A stretch of 64,000 nucleotides of DNA from Cornus controversa (lineage: Eukaryota; Streptophyta; Magnoliopsida; Cornales; Cornaceae), in contig CM048852.1 in NCBI GenBank assembly GCA_026545225.1, positions 17,154,146-17,218,145 of the forward strand. The letters run 5' to 3'. Under the pieces are notes generated by a model, which saw only the letters and a program-made list of their open reading frames with translations, did no database searches and was not told the origin of the DNA. The number at the start of each line of letters is the position of its first letter. Within the stretch, counting starts at the first letter, position 1. Positions 44,978-56,667 of this stretch are shown here, piece by piece. Both the position numbers and the translations under genes were made by a program.

Positions 44978-45543
44978 AGTTGTTGACAAGGTTGTGGTTT
45001 GTGGCTTTAATCATATTGTGATTAGTTGGTGGTTGAGCCTTTAAACATATTGAATTCGGAGCAAACCGACATAATTCATATTCGATTTTTTTAATTAACA
45101 GATTATCATATTCGGATCACTAACAGGTTATCAAAATTCATGTTTCAATTCATATCCTAATTAGTAATCGTCGGAAATTAATGGTTTTAGAACTTAGACA
45201 TTTAATTGGTACATTTAAAGAGAAGGTATTTGACTTTTTATCAAAGAAAATATATAATAAAGAGAGACAAAATGGAGAGAAGGAAGATGAATAAAAAAAA
45301 TAATGATAAAAATATTTTAATAGTATGTAAATATTACTGTGTATATCTTATAACATTAGATAATATATTTATCGTATATTATAAATTATATTACATCGAA
45401 CCAGATCAACCATAATCCATATCTAGTTTGTTTAGTTAACGGATTATCGAATTCGGATCGCTAATGGATCATTAGATTGAATGTTTTAATCCATATTTTA
45501 ATTATCGGGTTGGATATCACTACGAATCAAAATATGATCTATT
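44978..45543. other. AT-rich sequence with two weak direct repeats
   Basis: About 45073-45175 and 45398-45510 share ataatccatat-, ggattatc-attcggatc-ctaa-type words in the same order with much divergence. No gene was seen. The last five bases (CTATT) are the left target-duplication copy of Copia-2. Confidence 0.4.
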
Positions 45544-46035
45544 TGTTAGAATATTTTAAATAAATAAAATATTTTTTGTGGTCATATGCACTATTTTCTA
45601 AAATTGGATTGCAATGTAATTATTATTAATTGATGGGTAGGGGTTATACTTGTCAATTTGTGATCTAATTGATAGTATAATATTTACATCGTTGGATTGT
45701 GATTTTCCAACTTTATTTGGTGAGATTTAATCCTAACCGTTGATATCTACGTTTCCATGATAGGAAGGGAGACTTAGGTATTTATTTGTAGAAAAGTCAT
45801 CTCCCCCTGTTGTTGTTATAAATAAGGGTTTCATAACCCTTATTCAGCCTATCGAAGGACAACTCTTAGAAAGGGGGTAGAGCTCTCTAAGGATATCTTG
45901 CAGAAACAAAAGGTATTCTCAAGAATTATATCATCAATCAGGTATGTCAATTAAATATCCTCTATAATTTTTGTATTATTTTTTTTATTTCTACAAGTTG
46001 AGTATGGAATAAATTTCAACAATTGGTATCAGAGC

Positions 46036-47200
46036 CAGGTTAGGTTATATTATATATTGATGTTGATATAAAATATCGGTAGTTAAATTCTTGAAATCCT
46101 CCTATTCAGATGTTTAATTGGAGTCCTATGGGAACTGTTCGGAGACCGTGCCTTCAACGTCAATACGGTACTATGCGCCGATTTTGTATGTTTGATTACT
46201 GTTTATAAATATTAAAGAATCATGATTGGTACTGTTTGACAATAGTATACTTTGGTTCAAATTGAAAACACATCATATGCAATCAATTAAAGCAATTGAT
46301 TGGTGTGCCTGAAACTATATATATATATATATAAAGAAGGCATGGAAATTGGAGAAAGGAAAGAAAATACATGTTTTTGAAGCTTTTTTTTTATGTACAT
46401 GGATGGTTATGAATTGTTTTCAATTTATATTCCAGTTTTTTTTTTATTATTTTTTATCCATGTTCACACATTGTTTCATAATATTTGGGTTTTGGTTTAT
46501 GTGCACTATAAAGAATTTATGAACTTAAATAAAATGAAATTTCTTAAAGTTTAGGTCTTTCCCTAGAGTTTAGGAGGACCGGTAAAGTGACCGTTTCAAG
46601 GTGGTATCCAAAGTGGGTGATGCCTGCCCAAAGGTGATATTCACTCATGGAAGTTATTTTTTTATAAAAAAAAAATTTGAGGTCTCACAGTGCACTTGCC
46701 CACATTAGGGAATTTGTTCTACCCAAATGTGATCAATATCTTAATGTGAGTTAAGTGAATAGAATAGTTGAGAGTGTTTGGGTTAGAACTAAATAACCCT
46801 CTTACCCAAGTGGAAGTGTTTAGTAATAATTCAAGCATAATCAACTAGGTCTATGTGCGATTTGATCACGGATTTGGAGGGTAAATGTATTTAAAATTCT
46901 TTCCAAAGGTGATTTTTAGATGACATCTTACCTGTTTCCGTAGGGTGGAAGGTTTTGCACATAGTAAAACACCCTGATAAATTCGGCTTAAAACCCCAAG
47001 TACGAAATAAAGTGATAATTCCTAAAGTTGTGACATATTTTGTTTTATATGTTATTTATGTGGTATTATTTGATATAACATGTATTGAGGTTATAAACGC
47101 TTCCGCAATTCAGATATAGCTTACAGGGATTTAACCACTGAATGGTTCAAAATATATTGCCTAGAGGACAAGTATTGAGTTTGTGTTGGATTTCTTAGAC
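46036..47200. other. Left internal part of Copia-2, gag not recognisable
   Basis: After the primer-binding site, no gag or protease could be read; the region seems deleted or strongly decayed. A TA run lies at about 46318-46333. Integrase-like words appear only from about 47200. Confidence 0.45.
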
Positions 47201-48372
47201 TATGAGTCTATATTTTATTAAGGAGAAATCCCTTATGCCCACTGAAGAGTCTTCTGAGGCAGTGAGGTTAATGCCTGATGTTTGTGGTCTATTTTTCATT
47301 TTTGTCCGAGATGGGCAAATGTATTTTGTTACCTTTACTGATGATTTTTTGAAGGTATGATTATATATAATTAAACCACTAGAAGTTCGAAGAACTTGAT
47401 GTGTTTAAAACTCTATCAGGCTGAAGTTAAAAAATAGTTGAGCAGAAAGATTAATGATATACCCCAACAAAATTTCGCGCATGAGATGGCCAGTCTTATA
47501 CACAAAACTTGAGGGATACTAACAACTGATAGCAAACAAGCATATTATTACAAAGAAAAAGAATTATAAATGCTGAAAAGAAAGTCTAACTAAAATAAAT
47601 AATCATGTTATATAACATTATATTATTCTGATTGATACAACTTGGAAGTCCGGTAACCCACGGATCCCTTAACAAAAAAAAAATATAAAAGTAAAACTTT
47701 ATGAACAGATTTAAGTCCCTACACTAAAGTATGGTAAGGAATTGATGATTGTCACGCTCTACGAACTCCACGAGCAAATCTCCAAGTAAAAACTGTCTGG
47801 AACCTGAAATATCAACAAAGTGGGTTAAACCCACGAGCAAATTCTCTCTACTACAACCCAATCAGAGAACCGGTAAACATACCCTCTATATGAGGACAGT
47901 AAAGACATATAGATATAATTATACCGTTTAGTCATTAAATCTCCTATCTTAGAAGTAACTAGAACTATGTTCTGAACTAATCTACCCATTTCACAATAAA
48001 GATAAAACAAATTTCTAAGTTCAAACCATAGACAATCCTAACATGCCTTCTCCCATATATTCTATAAATGCCTTATAAGGTATTAGGCAAACTTATCCTG
48101 CCTCCACCAATAATCCTTTCCCAAGACAACAAATTTATTTTTATATACAATTAAAGATAACCCACCAGCTCATAAATATATATCCCTAATTAACCCTGTG
48201 ACCCAAGAATAGAGTCGCCCCACACCCTACACTAACACATCAGTTATCTTAATGCAAGTGCAGACTAGTTTTAAGGTTACGCAAGAAACAATCGTAACAT
48301 GCTCGAATATATAACGAGAAACGTTCTTACTAGATATTAGGCAATCCTGACATGCTCCAAATAAAATATAAA

Positions 48373-48920
48373 GATACCATATTAGGTGTTTGGCGATCTC
48401 GACACGCCTTGGCAATCCCAACATGCCAAATATAATGCATAGATACCTTATTAGGTATTAGGCGATCCTGACATGCCTTGGCAATCCTAACATGCCAAAT
48501 ATAATGCATAGATACCTTATTAGGTATTAGGCGATCCTGACACGCCTTGGCAATCCCAACATGCCAAATATAATGCATAGATACCTTATTAGGTATTAGG
48601 CGATCCCGACAGGCCTTGGCAATCCCAACATGTCATATATAATGCATAAATACCTTATTAGGTATTAGGCGATCCCGACACGCCTTGGCAATCCCAACAT
48701 GCCAAATAAAATGCATAGATACCTTATTAGGTATGGGCGATCCTGACACGTCGGGCAATCCTTACATGCCAAATAAAATGCATAGATACCTTATTAGGTA
48801 TGGGCGATCCTAACACGTCGGGCAATCCTTACATGCCAAATAAAATGGATAGATACCTTATTAGGTATGGGTGATCCTGACACGCCGGGCAATCCTTACA
48901 TGCCAAATAAAATGCATAGA
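48373..48920. repeat. Tandem array of about eight 66-69 bp units
   Basis: Unit: gataccttattaggtatt, then aggcgatcctgaca, gccttggcaatcc, aacatgccaaat, ataatgcata. The first units are about 69 bp; the last three lost a few bases (tatgggcgatcc, cgtcgggc). Each has the inverted word ACCTTATTAGGT. The array lies within the long LTR. The repetitive minus-strand frame (MHYIWHVGIAKACQD repeated) is a by-product. Confidence 0.9.
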
Positions 48921-49341
48921 TGTATTCCCAATATGAAACATAAAATAAACAAAGTGCATTATGATTTTATTTTGCACAAACAAAGTAATTCAAATTATCC
49001 GACATAAAATTATCACCATAAGACAAATTGTTCACAAGTAAACTGTAATCAAGTATTTAATGGGCATTTATATCCTTAAAGGAAAATACATTCAAGTAAA
49101 TCAAATAATACAATTTAACCACTTTAGAAGCAAACACCCAATCCAACCCCCAATGCACTCAAATCTATGAGGGAGTCTAAACCAAACTCTTATCTAGGTT
49201 TCTGGGCCTATTCTACTTCTAATAACCCTATTAAATCATTCTGAAATTTTCTAGAATTTTTGAGAATTTAAAAAAAAATATTTTTCTAGCAAAAAGAAAA
49301 ATAAAACATAATTCGAGACATACGTTTACAACCAACACAAT

Positions 49342-49830
49342 CACAAGGGAGACCTATCTTCACATGAAATTTAAAATCCAAATGCAATTTAATCCTATAA
49401 TTGTACCTAAATTTTCTAGGATTTTTCGGAATTTTAAAAATATTTTCTAAAAATAAAAGAATGTGAAAACCCAACTTTTAGACACTTTAAAAATTAATTG
49501 AACAACAAGGGAAGATTATTTTGAGTTGAAAATTTAAAACCAAGTGTAATTAGCCTCCAGGAAGTTACAGTAAAAATTTCTGAATTTTTGGAAATTTTTA
49601 AGTATTTTCTAAAATTAAAGAAGTTGAAAAACCCAGTTTTTAGACACTTTAAAAATTAATTTAAAGGCCATGGTAAATCATTTCGACATGAAATTTAAAC
49701 CCCAAGCTCCTTAAGCTCCCAGGAAGTTGACATAAAATTTTGGGAATTTTTAGAATTATAAAAGTATTTTAAAAAATGATTTTCCGAATTTTCAAGTTAT
49801 TCCAAAAATTTTAAAAATTTAAAACAAATA
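49342..49830. repeat. About three diverged ~163-bp tandem units
   Basis: Consecutive units share the order: caagggag, tgaaatttaaaa, aggaagtt, aattttggaattttt, tattttctaaaa, cccagtttttagacacttta. Units start near 49342, 49505 and 49668; the last is partial. They lie in the long LTR, left of its GC-rich stretch. Confidence 0.65.
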
Positions 49831-49849
49831 CCAAAATAATTCGGAAGGG

Positions 49850-50080
49850 GCCCATATCGGACTCAGAGGTGGGCCCCGCGAGTGGGCCCCAAAAATGATC
49901 TTCCAGCCACTGATCGTCTCCGGCGTCGGCGGCGCGCTGCCCCCTTCGTCTTTTTTTTTTTCTTTTCTTCTTCCCTCACCAGAAGCTCGAGCGGGAACAA
50001 TGGTGGTCGAACTTCCCGATCACTTTCGGGCACCGAATCGCGCATATGAATATATCATTGAACTCGTATCGATCTAAGCT
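49850..50080. other. GC-rich island in the long LTR
   Basis: Contains gggcccatatcgg, gtgggccccgcgagtgggcc and ggcgtcggcggcgcgctg in an otherwise AT-rich block. On the minus strand it lies downstream of the LTR 5' end and would fit an untranslated leader or promoter-proximal zone. No gene is recognised. Confidence 0.4.
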
Positions 50081-51066
50081 ACGTATTAGTACCAAAATCA
50101 CCCCCTCTCGCGGCTAAATCAAAAACGCCCAATTTCAAGTTTCAAAAATCTAAAATTTCAAACTCAATTTCCCGTCAATCTACCCAACGATTCACAACCA
50201 AACTTTCAAGGATTGTTTTAGGAAGTAAGATCTACCTTTTAATCTGAACAAAAACATTCACAAATGATGAATACAGTAAACCCAAATTTCATGTTAATAT
50301 ATATATATATATACCCGCCTATACAGTCATATATACGTGTATATATATATGCAAAAATACCCTAAAATAGTACCAAAACTCCAAAATCTTCATGTTTAAT
50401 TCACAGAAATATTCTTAGCATGCAAAATCAGTTAGTTTCATAATTAATTGCATACCAATTTCTAGCAACATGTCTATACAATTAATAGATATATTATATA
50501 TATATTCCAGCAACATGTATGAACAAAAAATATATATGTATACAGATTCAAAGGGGAAGAGAAGAGTTCGAACTTGCCTTGTGATGTTGAGCAAAAATTA
50601 CTTTTTTTCTCTTTTCCTGACGTCTACCATTTTCTCCCTATTTGTGCGTAGGAATTCTTTGTGCATAGAAACTACTGAACCCTAATTTCTTTTCCCTTAT
50701 TTAATATTCCTAAATAATTAAACTAATAAATATAAAATATTTAGCTCAACTATATATAAAAATTTATATATATATATATAGCCCAGCCCAGCAGCCTAGC
50801 CCAACCTAATAATAATAATAATAAAACAAAAATAAAGAAAATGCAGCCCAAACCAACATATTTTTATTTAACAGAAAAAAAAACTATATTTAAAACAAAT
50901 ATTTAACACACAATTAAACTCAATCAACACTTAGCAACAATTCAAACATCCACATTAAACATATAAAAATAGGCATTAATAAAATTAATTAAAGCATTTA
51001 AATAATTAAAATTCAATCAAATAAATAAAAACCCAATTTAGATATCCTCAAATTACGGGGTATTAC

Positions 51067-51954
51067 ATTCTTCCTCCCTAGAAAAGGAATTCAGTCCTCG
51101 AAATTCGCCTCATACCTAAAATAAAATATCTGAACATTTTGACTTTATTTCATCCTCCCTCATCCTAGTGGACCCCACCTCATTGTTGTGGAGCCTGCAC
51201 ATGATTTGGCATGACGTTGTAGACCCTCCCATAGTTCATTTATTGAATAGATTGCCCTGCTATTTCCATTTTTCTTTTCCACTATCTGGCTAGCGCAGTA
51301 TCTATCATTTCGTTTCTCCCATATCTTTTTCCATAATCCCTCCTTATTTGACAGTGCTGTAACGCAGCATTAACCACCTGAGTGTAAGTGGAATAAGCTA
51401 GATTACCCACAATGACCTGTCGAGTAGTCTAACACAATCCCTTCACAAAACAGCTCACATTCTTCTCTTCAGTATTCACCTCCTCAGGTGCAACAAAGAT
51501 AAATTGGTGAACTCCTATTTCGACCCTGCGATTATCCTGTCCTTCTTCTGTAAGTCCAGGAATTTCCTTATGTGAAAGAGTTTTGCATCATTTCCAACTG
51601 TTAGGCTGTTCCACTGGTAATGGAACATGCGCCATTTGCAGTGGCTGCTGTGGTGGCTGTTGATTCTAAAGAGCAGTCGCCACTCCTGTAGCTACAACCT
51701 AAACTACCATGGCTGCCAAATCGAGACGAAGTTCAACCTTTCCATCCTAAACATTATCTTGACCTTAGTTGTGGTTTGCCTTCCTACTCCTACGGGGTGA
51801 CATCTAAATAAGCCCCAATAATAGACTTAGATGTATAGAGTACAATGAATCCTTTACTTAGATTCTATTTATCAGAATACGCAATGCGAAAGATACCCAA
51901 CGACAGACCCTACAGACCCGAGAATAGTTGAACCTGGAATGCTCTAATACCAAA
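51067..51954 (-). pseudogene. Gag remnant of the minus half, with primer-binding site
   Basis: Primer site TGGTATTAGAGC lies at 51952-51941 on the minus strand, next to the LTR end at 51955. The leader (GGGTATCTTTCGCATTGCGT and on) parallels that of the plus half. Gag reads MSPRRSRKANHN from 51800, with stops, through QMAHVPLPVEQPNSW, then shortened to FAPEEVNTEE-like and YTQVVNAALQHCQ-like words before the polypurine tract at 51067. The central matrix/capsid region is deleted, and no pol remains. The internal region is only 888 bp. Confidence 0.75.
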
Positions 51955-52402
51955 TGAAATACCCCAACAAAATTTCGCGCGTGAGGTGGCCAGTCTCATA
52001 CACAAAACTTAAGGGATACTAACAATTGATAGCAAACAAGTATAGAATACAATGACAAAAGAAAAAGAATTATAAATGCTGAAAGAAAAGTCTAACTGAA
52101 ATAAATAATCATGTTATATAACATTATATTATTCTGATTGATACAACTTGGAAGTCCAGTAACCCACGGACCCCTTAACAAAAAAAAAGTAAAACTTTAT
52201 GAACAGATTTAAGTCCCTACACTAAAGTATGGTAAGGAATTGATGATTGTCACGCTCTACGAACTCCACACACAAATCTCCAGGTAAAAACTGTCTGGAA
52301 CCTGAAATATCAACAAAGTGGGGTAGAACCCAAGAGCAAAATCGTGCAGGCTCAGGCCCAAAGCGGACAATATCATACCATATGTTGGAGCGGAGTATTA
52401 CA
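51955..52402. other. Central LTR junction between the two inverted halves
   Basis: Left part 51955 to about 52320 equals the terminal ~370 bp of the long LTR, minus-oriented. Right part, about 52318-52402, equals the last ~85 bp of the 250-bp LTR found at 53759-54008, plus-oriented. They meet in a stretch similar in both parents (gggg-taaaacccaagagcaaa versus gggttaaacccacgagcaaa), so the switch point lies in shared sequence. Primer sites point outward on both sides. Confidence 0.75.
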
Positions 52403-52404
52403 GT

Positions 52405-52416
52405 TGGTATCAGAGC
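52405..52416 (+). other. Primer-binding site of the plus half
   Basis: TGGTATCAGAGC, complementary to initiator-Met tRNA, two bases after the LTR end TATTACA-gt. It is followed by a leader closely matching, in mirror orientation, that of the minus half. Confidence 0.9.
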
Positions 52417-52566
52417 ATTCCAGGTTCAAGTGTCCTCGGGTTTTAAGGGTTCATCGTAGGGTATCTTTCGCGTTGCGTATTCTGATAAATAGATTTCTAA
52501 ATATAGAGTTCATTGTGTTCTAATCTATCTTTAGAGGTACTGACGTCTTTTATGTTTCCTCTTCAG

Positions 52567-53461
52567 ATGCCAACCCGTAGAAGGAGGAACGTGAATGATA
52601 GTCTAGGTCAGGGTCATGCTCAGGGTGGAGATGCAAAGATTCTCTCGACTTGGTAACCATTATCGCTCAGGCTGTAGCTGCCAGAGTGGCGACTGCTCTT
52701 CAGAATCAGCAGCCACAATAGATGGCACACGTTCCATTACCTATGGAGCAGCCCAACAGTTGGGAGAGGGTACGAAATTCCTTTACAAAAGGGAATTCGC
52801 TGGGGTTTTCAGGGTCTACAGAGGTGACCGAGGCGTATCAATGGAGGAAAGATATTGAGCGCCATCTTCGCATAGTTACGTGCACTGAGGTACAGAAACA
52901 AATGCTAGTTACCTTTAAGCTAGTGGGAAATGCATTGCAGTGGTGGGAGTCGATGACTACACCGGAACAACAAATCACATTCACCTATGCAGACTTTCAG
53001 GTTCGCTTTGATGCTAAGTACTTCCCGTATGCAGTAAGGGCAGTCAAAAAGAAGGAATTTCTCGAGTTACAACAAGGGGACAGAACTGTTGCAGCATATA
53101 AACAAGAATTCACCAATCTATCGCTGTTTGCACCTGAGGAGGTGGACACCGAAGAAAAGAAGCTGCGATGTTTTGTAAATGGGTTAATTTGGCCTATTCG
53201 ACAGGTCCTTTTGGGATGTCCAGCTTATACTACATACGCTCAGGTGGTGGATGCTGCATTACAGCACTGTCAGTCGAGAAGGGATCACAAGAAAGAGCAG
53301 ACAGAGAAACGACACGACAGGGACTTCACTGGTCAGACAATGGAGAGAAGGAATGGGAATGACAGTAGGCACTTTGAGAGGAGCAGTCACTCAGGGCAGC
53401 AACCGTGGAAGAGACATAGATTTAACGGTGATGCTCAGAGAGGGGAAGCCTCTAGACAGGC
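52567..53461 (+). pseudogene. Gypsy gag of the plus half
   Basis: Starts MPTRRRRNVNDSLGQGHAQG at 52567; a frame change near 52655 leads to VTIIAQAVAARVATALQNQQ and, after TAG, the long frame MAHVPLPMEQPNSWERVRN (52722-53461). This carries the Ty3/gypsy retrotransposon gag domain: WRKDIERHLRIVTC, ALQWWESMTTPEQQITFTYA, FPYAVRAVKKKEFLELQQGD and LSLFAPEEVDTEEKKLRCFV. The zinc knuckle, protease and the rest of pol are absent: at 53462 the sequence switches to LTR. The product, if made, would be a capsid-like gag with an LTR-encoded tail. Confidence 0.85.
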
Positions 53462-54008
53462 GTGAGTGGGCGGGTGCGAAGACAGACACTGGGCTGAGTT
53501 ACCACACTGACAGGGTACAGGGTGCTCTATCCCACATCGCCTGGGTGTGGAAAAGGGGATGTGCTTATATGTAGTATGTTCTCTTCAAATGGTATGAGGC
53601 CTTTTGGGGTAAAACCCAAGAGCAAAATCGTGCGGGTTCAGGCCCAAAGCGGACAATATCATACCATGTGTTGGAGCGGGGTATTACAGTTGGTATTAGA
53701 GCCTGAACCCAACCAGAAGTGTGCCGACGAGGACGTCGGGCCTTGTAGGGGGGTGGATTGTAGTAACCCTTATGGATGGGTGTGAGTGGGCGGGTGCGAA
53801 GACATACACTGGGCTGAGCTACCACATTGACAGGGTTCAGGGTGCTCTATCCCACATTGCCTGGGTGTGGAAAAGGGGATGTGCTTATATGTAGTATGTT
53901 CTCTTCGAATGGTATGAGGCCTTTTGGGGTAAAACCCAAGAGCAAAACCGTGCGGGTTCAGGCCCAAAGCGGATAATATCATACCATGTGTTGGAGCGGG
54001 GTATTACA
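53462..54008 (+). mobile_element. Compact LTR - primer site - polypurine - LTR unit
   Basis: A 5'-trimmed LTR (53462-53688, 227 bp) is followed by primer site TGGTATTAGAGC (53691-53702), some 40 bp, a polypurine tract (TTGTAGGGGGGTGGAT, 53743-53758) and a full LTR (53759-54008, 250 bp, TGTAGTAACCC to TATTACA). The trimmed LTR equals the last 227 bp of the full one. An internal region of only about 70 bp holding just the two priming sites is the hallmark of a TRIM element. Here it forms the right end of the composite insertion. Confidence 0.8.
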
Positions 54009-55745
54009 ATTAAAGTTTTAAGATTGGACCGAGGTGGTGAGTATTATGGGAGAAGGGATATAGAGGGTGTGAATAGTGGTGTTTTAGTAAATATTTTAAG
54101 GGCATTGTGCCACAGTACACTACTCTTAGTTTTTCTGAGTAGATAAAGTTTCAGAATAAAGAAACCACACCTATTAAGTGGTTGTTGTTCGTAGCATTAT
54201 GAGTCATTCTTCACTACCTGGGAGTTTTTGGAATAAGCTCTCAACACAACTATTTATATTCTTAATAGTCATGTAAAAAAGCTCCTGAAATACCCTTCAC
54301 GCTTTGAACAAGTTCTCTGACATTTGCATATGTGGGGATGTCTTGCAGAGGCAAAATTGTACAATCCAGATATTAAGAAGCTTGATCCTCGTACCGTCAT
54401 TTGTCATTTCATAGAGTATCTCGAGAGATCGTTTAGTTATGAATTTTATTATCCCTCTAAACCAATAGAGATTGTTGAAATATCTTATTGCAAAATCTAT
54501 TGAGGATGGGCAAATCTAGTGGGAGTCTAGAGCTTTGTAGTTTCTTTTTAGTAGAAGAGCAATCTTTAGTACCTATTCCATTTACTACAGATTTTATTTC
54601 ATTTTGTTTAATGGTTTCAGTCATAGCTCTTATTTCCATTCCTTCAGTTATTCCTTCGCAACCTCTTCCTTTAGGTTTAATCTAGTTCCTAAGCCCATTC
54701 AGCTTAGGAGATTTTCTAAGACTTGGAGGTCTATATACTTGATGATTTTGAGGTGCATGATAAATAAAAGAGGTGTTAATTTCTTTGAGATTTTCTCTCT
54801 AGTTTCATCAAAGGACTCTTTGAGAATCATTTTTCAATTGTCACGCATTATGATATTGAGTTGTATTAGATGGATGTCTAGACATCCTCAATGGTGACAT
54901 TAAGGAAATGATATACATATCTCAACCTAAAAATGTCATGGACTAATGCATATACCTCAAGTTTAGTGTGAGTTAATTTGTTATTCTTATTCTATATGTT
55001 GATGATATTTTGTTAATTAGTAATAACATCCATGCGATACATGCACTATAGAAAAATTTGGACTTTCTCAAAGGGTATGTATTGATACAGTATTGAAAAC
55101 TTTTGAGATGAAAATTTGTGCACCTAGATTCCAATTGTGAAAGGAAATATATTGTCAGAATAAAAAGGGTCTCGATAATGTTTCTGTGAGATGTCAAGTT
55201 GATTTTAGCAAAATCAGTGCATTGTTCAATGGATGGTAGTGAAAAAAGTTTTGAGGTATTTCCAAAGAACCAAAGAGTTCATGTTGGTCCATGTGATATC
55301 AAATTGCTTAGAGATAAATGGTTATTCTGATGATGACTATGCAGGTTGTTCAAGTAGTAAGAAATCTACTTCTGTTTTTATTTTTATGTTGGCTCAGGGA
55401 GTGAGCTATCTTGTGAAAAATCTCTAAGCAATATATTATCACATATTTCATTATGTATGCAGAGTTGGTCAGTTGTTGTGAAACAACCAAACATAATGCC
55501 ATGTGGTTGAGAAATTTTTATTATCGATTTGAAGGTTGTGAACTCCATACACAAGCTTATGACATTTTCTGTGATAATGAAGTTATTATAAAGTATGTGA
55601 AAAAATGAAAAGTTGACCAAATGTAATAAGCACATTGACATAAAGTACATTTTCGTGTGAGAAGGTTAAGAAATGTGCTATTGAGGTTCCCCATGTAGAT
55701 ACAAAAAAGATGATTACAGATCCTCTCATTAAAGGTATTTAGCTG

Positions 55746-56667
55746 CAAATTTTTTAAGGAGCACGTGATCCAGATAAGTGTTTGAGAGTCATTATGTTAT
55801 GCTGTCTAATATCTCTTTTATATCATGTTACATTACAGTTAGCTTTCAGTTTATTTACACCTTATGGTGACAGTTATTTTTCTTTAGTTTATTTACACCT
55901 TGTGGTGACAGTAACTTGCATGCAAACTGAAGTTATGATGCATCATCATTATTATCATAATATATATAGTTTATGCGCATGCTATTATGTTTGCCTAGGA
56001 GTGGTATTACACTTCATGAGATTGTTTGGGCTAGATGTGGGATTAACACCATATCGGTAAATTCAAACATAATTATTAAAATACCTGTGGGAGTGTTTCA
56101 CACTTCATGAGGATAGCTTGGGCTAGATATAGGATTAACTCCATATCAGTAAATTCTCACACTAGACAGAAGGTTGATGTTTTGTCGTAATATGTTCAGC
56201 TGACATACCGTGATGGTATAAAGCAGCATGTGGATAACTTGGGCTAGATATGAGATTGGCTCCATATCGGTAAACCATCACACTGAACAGGAGGTTGGTG
56301 GTTTGTCGTAATATGTTTAGGTGACATACCATGATTGTATGAAGTAGAACAAATAGTGAGGTGCGCATTTAGACCACATGCAGTTTTCACATTTCATTAA
56401 ATGCAGTAAAAACCACTATATTTGCTTGAATCCTAGATAGAATCAGTTTTGAAATCATGGAACTGTTTAGACTAATATATTACTTATCTACGCATTTATA
56501 ATCCACTATTAAGGAAGTCTATGGAAGAGAGTGTTTTAAAGTTTCAACCCATTTGTTTCGATAATTGTACTTTTCTAAAATAAAATAAGTGGCCACTCGA
56601 CTTTTCTAATATTGCAATCTATAGTGTCATTTTATAAAACTTAAAGTGCATGAACCAAGTGGGAGAT
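55746..56667. repeat. Non-coding tail of Copia-2 with tandem repeats
   Basis: About 2.5 units of 115-130 bp lie between 56022 and 56350. Each has ttgggctagat, gattaactccatatc(a/g)gtaaa, cacact, gttggt, tttgtcgtaatatgtt, gacatacc(a/g)tgat. A smaller duplication (agtttatttacacctt-tggtgacagt) lies at about 55848-55912. The polypurine tract ends the stretch. Confidence 0.65.

Larger units (their letters stand above)
47454..51066 (-). repeat. 3.6-kb LTR of the minus half
   Basis: On the minus strand it begins TGTAATACCCCGTAATTTGA at 51066, directly after the polypurine tract AGGGAGGAAGAA, and ends GGGGTATATCA at 47454. Only the terminal ~370 bp recurs at 51955-52320 (about 93 percent alike by eye). 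Inside are two tandem-repeat arrays (48373-48920 and 49342-49830) and a GC-rich stretch (49850-50080), unusual for the surroundings, where the LTR promoter might lie. Confidence 0.75.
47454..54008. mobile_element. Composite head-to-head Gypsy-type insertion, target duplication ATTAA
   Basis: The block is bounded by ATTAA at 47449-47453 and 54009-54013; removing it and one ATTAA restores the Copia-2 integrase frame exactly. Its left end TGATATACCCC is the reverse complement of an LTR 3' end (GGGGTATATCA), and its right end GGGGTATTACA is an LTR 3' end in plus orientation. Layout: long minus-oriented LTR, polypurine tract, minus gag remnant, primer site, minus LTR end joined to plus LTR end, primer site, plus gag, then a compact LTR-primer site-polypurine-LTR unit. 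It thus behaves as one integrated unit made of two inverted halves. Confidence 0.85.
47200..55745 (+). pseudogene. Integrase, RT and RNase H remains of Copia-2
   Basis: Integrase fragment VCGLFFIFVRDGQMYFVTFT then DDF at 47275-47355 leads to SRKI just before the insertion at 47454. After 54008 it resumes KVLRLDRGGEYYGR with no base lost when one ATTAA is counted. Further on are WGCLAEAKLYNPDIKKLDPR (about 54330), the RT motif YVDDILLISN at about 54994-55023, and RNase H pieces VKKVLRYFQRTKEFM, GYSDDDYAGCSSSKKSTS, YDIFCDNEVI and VPHVDTKKMITDPLIKG. Much of RT is missing. Stops are frequent. Confidence 0.82.

Noticed and set aside
48330-48920. Regularly spaced repeats that might look like a CRISPR array
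   Set aside because: Units are contiguous 66-69 bp tandem repeats without unique spacers, inside a plant LTR; plant nuclear DNA has no CRISPR.
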